A stretch of DNA of 64,000 bases, taken from contig NC_092320.1 of assembly GCF_036785885.1 (NCBI RefSeq), positions 15,129,557-15,193,556 on the forward strand, written 5' to 3'. The notes beneath the pieces are model-generated. The model saw nothing but the letters and a program-made list of their open reading frames with translations. It had not been told where the DNA came from and did no database searches. This stretch comes from Coffea arabica. Taxonomy: Eukaryota; Streptophyta; Magnoliopsida; Gentianales; Rubiaceae. Below, in pieces: positions 47,186 through 59,159 of the stretch. A program made the position numbers and the translations under genes. Positions within the stretch are counted from its first letter, which is position 1. Every line of letters starts with the position of its first letter.

Positions 47186-50100
47186 TGTAACAGCCCCACC
47201 TTCCCCTAAGGCGAACCAAAGGGGTTAGCGGACTGCCTGCCCATCTCTCGCCAGGACTACGGAGCGGTTACACGCGTTCTAAAACGTTTCGGAAATGCAA
47301 AAGTGCGCTCGGACAAGCCACAAGAACCAAAATAACAAAATAATAAGCAAAAGGAAAACGATGAATAGTGCCTGGAATAGGGGAAACCGAGAACCCACCA
47401 AACAGTAATACATAGCAATTCAACATTTACAACCACACTTGGCATGTCAAAAACTATACATATGGTATACACATATTCGGTTTGCCATTCAGAAGATGAA
47501 CCCAATACACATTAGGGTTTCATGAGATGACCTATTCAAAATAGACATATACATGGCTCAATTTGGCAACCAACACGTATGAGCTCCCAAAAGTGATTAT
47601 TTTCCTGTAAGGAAAACAAAAGGGAACAGAAAGGGGTGAGCTTGCGCTCAATGAGGTACCAAACAGATAGCAATAAAATCATGGCATTTCATGTTTAACA
47701 AATCAGATACACATGCCAGATATAAAGCAACGGAACCACTGATTCAAATCAGAAGGATACGGGTGGCTCTCAGGAGCCAAATTTCCAGCGCAGTACTTGA
47801 TCCAAACCGGTTGACCCTCCGTCAACGTATATAGAACCAAAGCGTCCGTAGACCCCTCTTCACTCCAAATTCCGTCCACCAAACACCCCTTTACCGGGCC
47901 CGCTCACCGTATCAGTAACAGAAATGGTAATACTCGAGTATACCGGAACCCAAGGGTCTCAATACCCAAAGATCCCCGAACAGACTACCGTGGTTCGTTA
48001 TCTAATCGTCCAGGCCCTTGCCGGCCCGACTTGAATAAGTTAGCCACAGGATTTGAGCTCATAGGTCACAGAAAGGTCGTTGGACACAAGCTTCCAAACG
48101 ACGTCAGAACAGATACAGTTTCAGATACAGATAACAGATTCAGTACAGTTTCAGATACAGATACAGATAACAGATTCAGATAGACGTTCAGAATTGGAAT
48201 ATGAACAGACCAGAGAACGAGTGTGATAAAGTCAAGTATTTGGCTTTATCAAAGCAGTACTTTATCAAAGCAGTACTTGGCTTCAATAGTCATAAGTCAA
48301 GTATTCAAATATTCAGATATTTCACATAAAGGGTAGCAGGCAGTGGTACACTCACCGATTCAACTTCAAAAGTTTCACTTCAGATTGGCCTTAATCGCCA
48401 AGAAACCCTAAAATAATCAAAATAAACCAATTGAAGGTTTCATATCTAAAATCGAATAAACGGAATGCACAAGTGAGACATACTAATGCAAGGGTGTAAA
48501 AACATGATTTTCTTGAAAACAAAAAGATAACATCAAGACCTAGGCGCAAACAACCCAAAAGCCCTTCATTTCCATCAAAAGGCAAATCCAACTTAAAGAA
48601 CCAAACGGCCTAGAAAATCGGGCAGCACTTCCCCTAAATTTCTTACTTTTCCAGCCATTAAGGCTTCATTATTTCCTCAAATCAGTCCCAACACCTCACA
48701 CAAAAGTCATCTCATTCCCAAAAGCCGTTCACTAGGCTCAAAGTAGTACAAGTACAAAAGTTAGCTAGAAAATGACCGGAATAAGAGTAAGCCTTAAAAC
48801 CATGCCAACCAATAGGGTTTCATAAAGCCATGCCAATCACAACCCCAATAGGGTTTCATATACATATATAAGCATAATAGCAAACCAGAAAATCAGGAAA
48901 TATAACTCATTTGATCAATCAACAAAAACAGTTTTGGCCTCCGTATGCGGTAATGGTACAAAATGCAATACGCTTATCGGATGAGGGTGTAAGACCCACC
49001 ATCTCGAAGCTAAAAGACAGAGCTACAACAATGTAGAAGGTCACTCAGTCCAAATCCTAGCAAAACTAGGTCAAAATTGCAGAAAACCAAGCCAGAACCG
49101 TAATTTCAGGTTCCCAAATCACACAAAACTGGAATACGTCTATCTCAGCCTACACAGGTCCAAATGCATTGATTCCAAAGGCACATGAAAGCTAAGACAT
49201 CAAGCTACATTTCATCAGAAGACACCCACAACAAAATCCAAACCAATTCCAGTCAAAACAGACAATTACTATCGCAGTTCGCACATTCTGTTCACCCAGA
49301 ACAGCAACAGTAAAAATGGCATAACTCACTCTACACTACTCCAAATGCCCTGAAATTTTGCAGGCACTTCAAACTTATCAATACCTACAACTTTCATGTT
49401 TTGAGCAAAGTCCAATTCGGCCTTTATCTATGACCTAAAATTTCGGACAGAATGTTCAACCAAGAACCCTAATTTTCCAGAAATTCTTCCAAATCCAAAA
49501 TTGATTGCAATTTTCTATCATATGCACCTACTAGAGCCAAAACCCCTTATTACCAACCATCAAAAACAATCACACCATCAAGATCATATGAAACCAGAAA
49601 ATTCCTCAAAAAATAAAAAACTCAACCAAATCACTTCAAACCAAGAAATAATCCACAATTTCTAACACAATAGCCACCATTAGGCATAAATTCAACATCA
49701 TTAGCTATAAGAAAATGTTCAATCATCACTTACCAAGTAAACAAGAGAGAGGAAGATGTTGGACACCTTAAGTTCTCCAAAAAGATTCACCAAAACACTC
49801 ACTAACACCAAGTGGAAGGATTTTATGGAGTAAAAACTAATTTAGGCAAATAGTTTGGAAGATTGAGCTAGTTGGGAGCTTGAAATTTGAAGCAAGTTTC
49901 TTCCTTCTTGAGCTCTCAAGAGTCGGCCAACATAGAATGAAAAATGGTTATTTTTTTGTGAATTTTTGAAGATATTTACTCCATAAGTCAAAAGGTCAAA
50001 ACCATGAATAGTAGTCTTAAGTCCTAACCAATGGGAAAATGACACATGGCATCTCATTAAATGCAATTCAATCCTTTAGTCACCTCTCACATCAATCACT

Positions 50101-50398
50101 TCACACTCCTCTACTTATATATTAACACCCGATAAATTTTACACAGTATCCGAAACTTAACCTTATTGGCCGAATTCTTCCGAACTTTCCGCACTAGTGG
50201 GTCCCACTTCCTTTCTATATCCTTAATTTTCAAAAACTACCCAATGCTAGGAAAAATCATATAAAACTTATATTTACTCATAAAAATTATCTAGAAAATT
50301 TTCCGGATACAGAAAGTGCAGAAAACAAACCATTGAAAATAAGAAAACCTGGAAATATAATAAAACCTAGAAAATGGAAAAAATTACGGGTTCTCACA
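47186..50398 (-). mobile_element. solo LTR, probably Ty3/gypsy (chromovirus-like)
   Basis: The element is 3213 bp. On the minus strand it begins TGTGAGAACCCGTAA and ends GGGGCTGTTACA, so it has TG…CA ends, and it is flanked by a perfect 5-bp duplication, CTAAC (47181–47185 and 50399–50403). A TATATAAG box lies about 280 bp inside (50114–50121). No internal gag–pol region or second LTR is present, so it is a fossil left by LTR–LTR recombination. The length and the TGTGAGAACCC start suggest a Tekay/Del-type gypsy element, an inference. Intact ends and target duplication suggest moderate age. Confidence 0.8.
48107..48185. repeat. minisatellite within the solo LTR
   Basis: Repeated cagatacagataacagattc and cagtttcagatacagata phrases over about 80 bp. 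Confidence 0.75.
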
Positions 50399-50403
50399 CT
50401 AAC

Positions 50404-50999
50404 TGGTTTTAGGCTATTAGATTAATTAAATATCAGGCGTCCTTGATATTCAAATAAAATAATAACCATAAGAAATTAAATCAAAGAACATACGAATATC
50501 AGTATATAAAAGAAATAAAAATAATCAATTCGATTTTCACAATTTTAGATGAACCAAGTCTTCCGTTGTTCCTTGACTAGAAAAAGAAATTTAACCGCTC
50601 ATCATGAGGAATAATCCAAGCAATTTTATCGACAAAAGTTGCATGAACATTTGATGATAAGAAAAGTGAAAGAAAAAAGAAAAAGAAAAGACAAAGAGAA
50701 AAACTCTTCATTTATTTGGTCTTGATGTCGAAACTAATCAATCGTTTGCAAAACTCAAAGACAAAACCAAGTAGTTGCCTTGCGGAAGTACTACACAATC
50801 CTTTTCGCTTCGAATCTCTACGATCAACACAATTACTAAATATAAGTAGAATCCATCAATTAATGCAATATTTGATAAAATAAAAGATGAAAATGATCAT
50901 AAAATTAATGACAAAAATGCAATCTATCAGTGGTGAGGCTTGGCAATTAACCGTGTAATATTTATACTAGAAAAAAAAAAAAAGAAAAGAAAAGTATAA
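50404..50999. repeat. unclassified repeat, right part
   Basis: Continues the sequence interrupted by the solo LTR. AT-rich, with no coding sequence recognised. Confidence 0.3.
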
Positions 51000-51380
51000 A
51001 CTCTTGAGAAAAAGGATACAATTTTATGTATGTACAATTTATGAAAAATGCACTTTAGCAAACCGAATGGTGCTCCAACAAACAAAAAAGATCTTTGACA
51101 AATACACTACCATCACATAAGTGCGTTTCAGATAGATTCTTGCAAAACTGAAATTCATGTTTCTAAACACATGTTAAGAAAAAAGGTATAAATTATTTTT
51201 TATATAAAATTTGTGAATAGGGAACTTTAACAAACAAATGCATACCCAACTTTTAAGTGCTCTTAACAAACAAGAAAGCGTTTGGCATATACAATACAAC
51301 TATCAGTTGGTGGTGGTGTCTCAGATAGAAGATTCTGTAAAACTCAAATTCAAGCTTGTTCAGTGCACATGTCCTGGGAT
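51000..51380 (+). repeat. diverged tandem duplication, units of about 185 bp
   Basis: Both units read ggtataaa/ggatacaa … atttRtgaa … ctttaacaaac-type … cagatag…attctTgYaaaactSaaattca … cacatg. The second unit spans about 51185–51380. A third relative lies at 46370–46460 on the other side of the inserted elements. Confidence 0.5.
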
Positions 51381-52794
51381 GCCCTTTGTAAAGCAAGAAT
51401 CAGGATTCGCCTCAGATGGCCACCTTTTACCTAATACTTAGGTACGCAGATGGACAAGTTAAGCCCGCAGGTCTATAAATGAAGTAGTCCTTCATTTATT
51501 GCTTTTACCTAATTTTGCATTAATTCCATTTCAATTCAATCACAATAGGAATCCAATTGCCAACTACCTCTTTCTTTTGGTGTAGTTGAGATTAATTAAA
51601 GTCCGAGATTAGGTAAGAGGGATAAATGAAGACTACTTCCCCTCTGTCTGTGATGCTATCTTAAGCCTGTTTGAAGACTTCAAGTACGGCAAACAATTGA
51701 ACACGTATTTCAACAGTGCAACGACTCAACACTGTTGGCTCCAAATCAGTTTCACTTCGCCATCCTCGTAGAATTATTATTATTTTTTTATCAATCGTCA
51801 CTTTATTCTACTTTATAATTCTACTATATAATTCTACTTTATTCTATTCTAAAGAGAAGGTCCGTCATTTTATCTATATAATTCTACTTTATTCTAACTT
51901 AAAAGGGAAGCCCAACTAGGTCTATAAGGGACCAATGGGGACTGAATTACCATCAAACCAAACAGGTGCATTACGCACTCATCTTGATTTTTTTTTTTTT
52001 TTTTAAAAAGTCACATATTATGGCAATTAGTGGGAGGCAAGGGTTGGTGGAGGCTTAGTGGTAGCCACCAGCTCAAAGGCTAGTGGTTTCCTCGTAGTAT
52101 CACAAGAAAGTAGGAATTGTTCTATTCAAAATTGACATGTTTAATTGAAACTCGTATTTAGGGCACATGCCAATGTGTGTGCAACTAATAGGAAAATACT
52201 ATTAAAAATTTTTTTGAGCAAATTAATATCATTTCCAGAAGAATTTGTTTTATATTTTGACAATAGATATTAAAAAATTCACCATAACAAAGTGTATAAA
52301 TAGATAGTTATTCAGAAATAGTTCATAACCATAATTGGTGGTTGATTATATTAGGTAGTTAGTAAAGGTAGTTTAGGAAAAACTTAAAGTGACAATATTT
52401 TGTTTACACCAAAATCTCCCTCCACCTTTGTATATAGCATAGATATTTCTTTATATTACAAAAGTATAATTCCTCCGATAAATGATAATAATACAAGCCA
52501 AGCAATGTTTTCCTAATTTATTTTCTTGGCGACAGAAGAAATTAAAGTGGGGTTCGGCTGTGTTTTGAGGAAAGGCAGCAGTTAAAATTGGGATTTAGGG
52601 AATGCAGGGCTAGTGGTTGAGCGTTTTGAGCATGTGGGAGAGGCGAGTTGTTGCAGCCTTGTGGGTTGTTAGACAAATGTGGAGAGACAGAGAGTTTGGT
52701 GCAATGGTGGAGGCTGAAAATAACGAGGAAGATGAAGAGAACGCAAATACTGGATATGTTAGTCTTTTAGCTAAGCCACATACGTCCGGATGAG
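51381..52794. other. intergenic
   Basis: Short repeats of ataattctactttattct at 51800–51900. No gene, RNA gene or complete element recognised. Confidence 0.4.
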
Positions 52795-53175
52795 TCTATC
52801 CGAATTAAAACTGCAAATGAATCAAATCAAATCGAATTTTGACATAATCGAGTCGAGCTCGACTCAATTTTATTAAGTTCAAATTCGAACTTAAACTCAA
52901 AGAGTTTTTATTGTAAAACTTAAGTTTGAATTTGATTTCCAATTCGAATCTAGTGGAATTTTAAAAAATAAAAAATAATTATTTTTTAAAAAATATATAA
53001 AATAGTCATTTTCTTAATAAATAATACAAATACTAGGGACATATATATAATTTTACTATTAAAATAAAAATTAGAGAGAGAGAGAGCTAGCTCGCGAGTT
53101 TTTCTTTACTCATCTCAAGTTCAATAACTCGATTTGATCAAACCAACTCGCAGGTGATTTGATTCACTTGGAGCT
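52795..53175. repeat. TCGAG-rich repeat
   Basis: Contains the perfect 16-bp palindrome GAGTCGAGCTCGACTC (52850–52865), many ttcgaa/aactcga words and a short (GA)n. It is similar in style to the repeats at 56300 and 58250. Confidence 0.5.
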
Positions 53176-53191
53176 CTAATAAGATAATTTA

Positions 53192-53851
53192 AGATATGTT
53201 TAATAACATAAAAAAGTATTGAAATTGAACTTTTTCAAACATTCAGATATTTTGAATATTTGATAAATAAAAATTCATTTGCTGAATTTGTTAAGCAGTG
53301 CTTAACCTATGTGTATTTTTTTTAGCACAAGAATCCTAACTGAATGATTAATTCAAATAAGAATCAATAGAATTACTTCAACTACCTTATTTTATCTATC
53401 AAATCTACCCGTGTTTGTTAATTATGTTCAAAATTCTTATCCAATTAAAAAACCTGATATTCTTTCTCTAACAATTTTATATTTCTCTTTTCTCCCAATT
53501 TAATGACGTTCACATCTTCTCTATTCTGCTCATATAATATATTTCATCTTTTATATTAACTTGATTTAAAAATAAAAATTGTTATTTTCATACCTAACAA
53601 TTTTAAACTAATTAAATCATAAGTTTTATTTCTTTTTTGGGTGAAAACATATAAGGATAAAATTATCAAATTAAACTTATTAAGCATTCAGTTATAAATG
53701 CTTATCAAACAGTATAAATAGATTTATCATTAAAATTTAAATATTCATATATTTTTTTTCAATGTTTAAATTTTAGTAAATTAATTATTTTATATTAAGC
53801 ATTTCAGAATTCAAATTTTAGAATTCACGTTCAGTTTTATCAAATGAAACC
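53192..53851 (+). mobile_element. PIF/Harbinger-like MITE, copy 1 (older)
   Basis: 660 bp, collinear over its whole length with the element at 56589–57244 (for example caagaatcctaactgaatg, agaatcaatagaattacttc, ttaagcattcagttataaat). The ends are more worn (agatatgttt … atgaaacc). The flanking trinucleotides are no longer identical. Confidence 0.75.
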
Positions 53852-54090
53852 TGAGTCAAACTTAGCATCATTTCCCTATTTAATTTATCAATGAACACAA
53901 CGTGTAACACATAGTTTGAGACGACAATTTTGAAGCCATTGCAGGGCTCCACGTACAAAATGTAGCAGCACAGAAGCAAGTTAAAGACCCTCCTCTCCCT
54001 CTCCTCAATCATCATCTCCAAGCTTCTAATCTTATCAACTTCCCTTGACAAGTGTCAAAACTCCCCACCTAAGTTGTCCCTTCAATCTCC

Positions 54091-54119
54091 ACGTGTATTC
54101 CCCCAGCAACGTGTCACCG
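54091..54119 (+). promoter_or_regulatory. ABRE pair and CACCG coupling-type motif, LEA gene 1
   Basis: ACGTGT at 54091–54096 and ACGTGTC at 54109–54115, the latter touching CACCG (54115–54119). ABRE cores next to a CACCG coupling element are typical of ABA- and drought-induced promoters. An RY-like CATGCA follows at 54147–54152. Confidence 0.6.
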
Positions 54120-54156
54120 CCTCCCATTTCGTAGCCTCTCCACGCCCATGCACATA

Positions 54157-54164
54157 CTATAAAA
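54157..54164 (+). promoter_or_regulatory. TATA box, LEA gene 1
   Basis: CTATAAAA, 121 nt before the ATG at 54278. Confidence 0.65.
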
Positions 54165-54277
54165 CCATGCGAAGTTGGTCACTTCAGCGTGGCATTGTCA
54201 AGGTATGCTCGTTCAGTTACAGGCAAGGAATTTGGTACAGAAATAAGCCATAATTAATCTTTGCCACAGAGAGAAAA

Positions 54278-54879
54278 ATGCAGAAAGCAAAGGAAACATC
54301 AGCCGACGTAGCTGCTTCGGCAAAGTCCGGTATGGATAAGACCAAGGCCACTTTACAAGAAAAGGTAAGTTGTTTTAACTTGTTTAGCATGAAAAGTTCG
54401 ATTTTGGTTCAAAACGACTTTGTTAAAACCAATGATTTTACCAATTCAACCCAAGATTGCTAGTAGAGTGTGTCAGTATTGATATATTTTTGTTGTTTTT
54501 TGGGTTCGTATATATGTAGGCTGAAAAGATGACTACTGATCCAGTGAAAAAGGAGATGGCTGAGCGGAAGAAAGAGGAAAAGTTGTTTGAAGCAGAGTGT
54601 GAGAAGGAACGGATGCGCCAAGCTGCCAGGAGAGGCGACCACAACCTCCACACGGCGGGTGATCCGCTCGGCCACGCTGGGCCGGTTAGGGAGGATTATC
54701 CAACTAGCGTGACTAGTGGAGTTGTTGGGTCGCAGTATCCTGCAGGAGTGAACAAAAGAAGTGGAAGGACCGGTGTTCTTGATCCTGACCGGGTGGAGGA
54801 TGTGGGCAGACCGGGAGTTCAAGACCCCGGGGTTGGCGGAGGAGCTAGGACTGGTTATGGACCTGGTGCTACATATTAG
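54278..54879 (+). CDS. LEA group 1 (LEA_1, D-113-like) protein, copy 1
   Basis: Two exons, 54278–54364 (87 nt) and 54520–54879 (360 nt), giving 148 residues. The N-terminal half is a Lys/Glu/Ala-rich helix (MQKAKETSADVAASAKSGMD, KKEMAERKKEEKLFEAECEK, RMRQAARRGDHNLH), the LEA_1 signature. The C-terminal half is a Gly/Pro-rich disordered tail (TGVLDPDRVEDVGRPGVQDP) with no Trp. Such proteins accumulate in seeds and dry tissue and protect proteins and membranes during water loss. No targeting signal is seen, so the cytosol is likely. It has the same exon lengths as the gene at 59160. The promoter carries ABRE-type motifs. Confidence 0.9.
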
Positions 54880-56038
54880 CTAGCCTGAGTGTTTAGGACG
54901 CATGTTTTAGTTTGAGCCAATACTTGGTTTAGTAGTAAGGGATGATCCTCTTATAACTAGGGTTGTATTATACAGAATTAGCCATGTTTTGGAATAAGGG
55001 AATAATACAGATGGTTTGGAATAAGGGAATAACATTGGAGGTTCTTTAAAGCCTTTAACTTGCACATGTTGATAGATTTATGGTGCTGTTTAGAGGAATT
55101 CAAATGTTAATTTTTTCGAAAGCAATGAAATCAATTTTTTTTTTTTTTTTTTTATGTTAGATCACACATTGAATATTTGGTATTTTCCCAAGCAGTACGT
55201 AGTTTCCGGGCCAGCAAGAATTTCAGGCCAGAGTAGAACCATCTCAATTTCCAACCTCTTCAGACCACATAGCAAGATAAATCTTGAGTTCGCCTCTTGA
55301 ACAAGCATTTGTTTGCCATTCATTCCATTGTAGTGTTGTGAAGTGCTTAATTATTGAACATGAGATTTTGGTTATAAGCACAGTAATTGGCTCGGAGGTT
55401 GAACCGCTCGTCGGGTGGACCTCCCCTCGGCCAGCCCGCTTAATTTTTTAATCCGCTTAATTTTGGTCTGTATTCGCAAAGTATAATAAAAATGAAATTG
55501 AGTTTTCTATCAATATTTATATTCTAGTAATATATCTTTTTAAGTACAATAATTAATGTTTAAACACACTTTACATATACTAAGATAACAAATATATTAT
55601 CAGCATTTATAAACATTATATTTTAATGACTTACTGATATATTCAACCATTAATCCCGTCTGTATGTTTGTTTGAGTTCTTCCCAGGTCATGTTTGATAA
55701 GTACGGCAATAAGTGATTATAGTGTGCTTTTTTGGTTCGTTTTCACCCTAATTAAGATTTTCCCTGACATGGTGGGTTCCCTGCCTGCTCCGTTTGTTTA
55801 GAACCGGTGGGGTGGGGAGGGGACAGTGGGGAGAGTGATAGAAAAAACAACGCTAAAATTTTGTACGTGCTCGTGCTCTTTTTTTATTTAAAATATTAGG
55901 ACATATTAATATTTACGTAACTAGTAGAATTAATATAAGGACATAATATAAAAAGAACATTAGGACATACTCGAGGTTTACTCGAAGAGTCGAAGTTAAA
56001 GTATTATTTTACTTTTTTCAAAAAAAATCATTTACAAT
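54880..56038. other. 3' flank of LEA gene 1 and intergenic
   Basis: Presumed 3' UTR to about 55050, then AT-rich DNA with a long T run near 55136–55153. The phrase atggtttggaataagggaata is partly doubled at 54982–55030. No further gene. Confidence 0.4.
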
Positions 56039-57353
56039 TGCTCACGATTAGCCTTTCTGTTTTGATAAAAATTTATAACCTTTTCATCCTCAACTCCTCG
56101 AAATACATTTTTGTTAATATAAATAATCAAATAATCATTTACTCGAAATTTCTAAATGATTGAGTGATAAACTACACCAAACTTCAAAGAAACTAAATGC
56201 CTAGACTCTAGAGGTTGGAAACTGTTGAGCTATTTACTACCCATTTTCTTTAACTTAAAGATGTGGTCTTAAGTATATTTCACTCCTTGATGATAGAGGT
56301 TAGGGGTGCGTTCGAGTCGATTCAAGTTCGAATAGTATCATGTTTGATCTCGAACTCGATCATTGCAATTCTATTTGAGCTCCAGTTTAAGTAAAGATTC
56401 TTAAACTTGAACTTGGCTGAGCAAGTAGTTTACAAACTCGAGCTCAATTTGAATAAGCTCGAGAATCCTTACGAGTCATGTCATACTTGAATTCAATTTT
56501 TTTGTGATAAATTTCACAATTTTCATACCTGTAAGTATAATTTCACATATATATTTGTTTTTAATTAAAAATTTAATTATTCAAATAAGGGTCTGTTTGA
56601 TGACATAAAAAAGTGTTGAATCTGAATTTTTTCAGACATTCAGATGTTTTGAGTGTTTGATAAATGAAAATCTATTTGCTGAACTTGTTAAGCAGTGCTG
56701 AATCTGTGTGTATTTTTTCAGCACAAGAATCCTAACTGAATGCTTAATTCTAATAAGAATCAATAGAATTACTTCAACTATCTTATCTTATCTACCAAAT
56801 CTACCCTTGTTTGTTAATTATGCTCAAAATTCTTATCTAATTAAACAACATAATATTCTCTATCTAACAATTTTTAATTTCTCTTTTCTCTCTTTTTAAT
56901 AGCTTTCACATCTTTTCCATACTTCTCATATAACATATTTCATCTTTTATATTAATTTGATTTAAAAATAAATATTGTCATTTTCATACCTAACAATTTT
57001 AAACTAATTAAATCATAGATTCTATTTCTTTTTGAATGAAAGGATATAAGGGCAAAATTGTCAAATTAAACTTATTAAGCATTCAGTTATAAATATTTAT
57101 CAAACAATATAAATAGGTTTAGTATTAAAATTCAGACATTCATATTTTTTTTCAGTACTTAAAATTCAGCAAATTAATTATTTCAGTATTCAGATTTCAG
57201 AATTCAGACTTCAGAATTCATATTCATTTTTATCAAATGAAACCTAAGTTTGTCAAATACTTGAACCTCATTTTCTAAGGCCTATACTTGACTCAAATTC
57301 AAAAACGAACTGCTCAAACTCAATCCGAATTAGATTTGAATCAAACTCTGCCA
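56039..57353 (+). repeat. direct repeat R1 between the LEA genes, with MITE inside
   Basis: Collinear with 57986–58611 from attagcctttctgttttgat through taggggtgcRttcgagtcga to ttgtcaaatacttgaacctc. The MITE 56589–57244 interrupts it. Relative to R2 it also has about 29 extra bases near 56518–56546, bounded by the short repeat atttcac. Confidence 0.9.
56589..57244 (+). mobile_element. PIF/Harbinger-like MITE, copy 2 (younger)
   Basis: 656 bp with imperfect inverted ends GGGTCTGTTTGAT and GGTTTCATTTGAT (reverse strand), and a 3-bp target duplication TAA (56586–56588 and 57245–57247). The uninterrupted target is preserved at 58501 in the duplicate R2, so the boundaries are proved by an empty site. 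TAA duplications and GGG…TGTTTG-type ends fit Tourist/PIF-Harbinger elements. No transposase. Confidence 0.9.
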
Positions 57354-57985
57354 CTAAGCCATTGGCCCAGCGGTTCAGTAATCTGTCTATTCTTCTGTAG
57401 GCTATAAACTTGAAGGGTTAAATGCTTACCAGTTAGGCAAGCTGCTGAGATGTGACCAATAATTAAACTCCACGTTGCATTAATGGCCCACTTGGTTTTC
57501 TGTGTTACTGATTGTAGAACTAATTAATTAGGTATGCGTGTCGGACGCATTTCCAGTTCACTTTGGGCTGCCTGTCGGAGCCATCACCATAATATATTCT
57601 TGGTCAGACGAACCAATTGAATTCCTCATGGTACATGCTCAAATCACTCATCGGACCCATTCATGAATATATTTGTAGGTAATTAAGTTTGAACACGTTG
57701 ATTTGAAGACTACTTTCGGGTGAAACAGATTGAATTGAAAATTATACTTTACGAGAATTAAGTTTAGATTTTTGCAAATTTTGATAAGTATATAATATAA
57801 CGAGAATCAGCAAAAACTCTTCTTTTTTTTTTTTTCTGGTCGATTATAAACTTTTGCTTTCTGTCTATTAAAAAAATCTATAATTCAGATATAAAAGCAA
57901 ATGAAAGATTAAGAATCTATAATTAGCTAAAATAATTAACAGTACGTAAGTCTAAACTTTGAACTTAAGGATTTTGAGGGAAAGG
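57354..57985. other. intergenic between R1 and R2
   Basis: AT-rich, no gene or complete element recognised. Confidence 0.4.
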
Positions 57986-58611
57986 CTCGTGATTAGCCTT
58001 TCTGTTTTGATAAAAATTTATAACCTTTTCATCCTCAACTCCTCGAAATACATTTTTGTTAATGTAAATAATCAAATAATCATTTACTCGAAATTTCTAA
58101 ATGAAAGAGTGATAAACTACACCAAACTTCAAAGAAACTAAATGCCTAGACTCTAGAGGTTGGAAACTGTTGAGCTATTTACTACCCATTTTCTTTAAGT
58201 TAAAGATGTGATCTTAACTATATTTCACTCCTTGATGATAGAGGTTAGGGGTGCATTCGAGTCGATTCAAGTTCGAGTGGTATCATGTTTGATCTCGAAC
58301 TTGATAATTGCAATTCTATTTGAGCTCCGGTTTAAGTAAAGATTCTTAAACTTGAACTCGGCTGAACAAGTAGTTTACAAATTTGAGTTCAATTTGAATA
58401 AGCTCGAGAATCCTTACGAGTCATGTCATACTCGAACTCAATTTTTTTGTGATAAATTTCACATATATATTATTTTTAATTAAGAATTTAATTATTCAAA
58501 TAAGTTTGTCAAATACTTGAACCTCATTTTCTAAAGCCTATACTTGACTCAAATTCAAGAACGAAATATTCAAACTTGATTCGAATTTGATTTTAATCGA
58601 ACTCGACCAAG
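57986..58611 (+). repeat. direct repeat R2 between the LEA genes, empty MITE site
   Basis: Second copy of R1. At 58495–58510 the sequence attcaaataagtttgtc is continuous, the unoccupied form of the MITE site in R1. Further TCGAAC/TCGATC-rich sequence continues to about 58733, with a twice-repeated aatRactcacaagcacctt-type phrase. Confidence 0.9.
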
Positions 58612-58802
58612 TTACTTGCAAATAACTCACAAGCACCTTGAATGTCTAGCACTCAAATTCAATTCTGATCGAACTCGATCGAGGTGCTCACAAATAACTC
58701 AAGAGCACCTTGAATCTCTAGCAACCCTAGGGGAGGCAAACCGTGACTGCATTTCAAAATCAGTGGAGCCCTAAAAATTAGCAATGCCATAATCCTATTG
58801 CT

Positions 58803-58939
58803 ACGTGGCGTGGCCCTGTCTTCTCGGGGAAAATTCCCGACAAAGCCTTATCTTTCTTTACGCGGATTGGTAAACTGCCCTCTGTTGCCGATCAGCAGTC
58901 CACGTATAATAGAGAGGATGCCACCTTGTGGACACGTGT
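58803..58939 (+). promoter_or_regulatory. ABRE motifs, LEA gene 2
   Basis: ACGTGGC at 58803–58809 and the palindrome ACACGTGT at 58932–58939, both ABRE/G-box class, within 360 nt of the ATG. Confidence 0.6.
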
Positions 58940-59019
58940 TTGAAACCCCACGAAAACTGGATTCAGGTGTTCCTCTTATTTGAGTAACACTTGTCTTCAT
59001 CTCCATACTTTCCACAATC

Positions 59020-59026
59020 TATTTAA
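59020..59026 (+). promoter_or_regulatory. TATA-like box, LEA gene 2
   Basis: TATTTAA, 140 nt before the ATG at 59160. Confidence 0.5.
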
Positions 59027-59159
59027 CCGCTTTCTCGGACCTGCCCGCCTTGTTCAAGAATCAAATCATCAATCAAACAGTTTACAAAGTTTCTCTTAGA
59101 TAACTTCTTACAAATTAACACTACCAATTTAGATTTCAGAGCAAAAGAGAGAGTGGAAA

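Noticed and set aside
48240-48290. Short tandem words resembling a CRISPR-like array
   Set aside because: Two units of a 20-bp phrase inside a plant solo LTR; no spacers and the wrong kind of genome.
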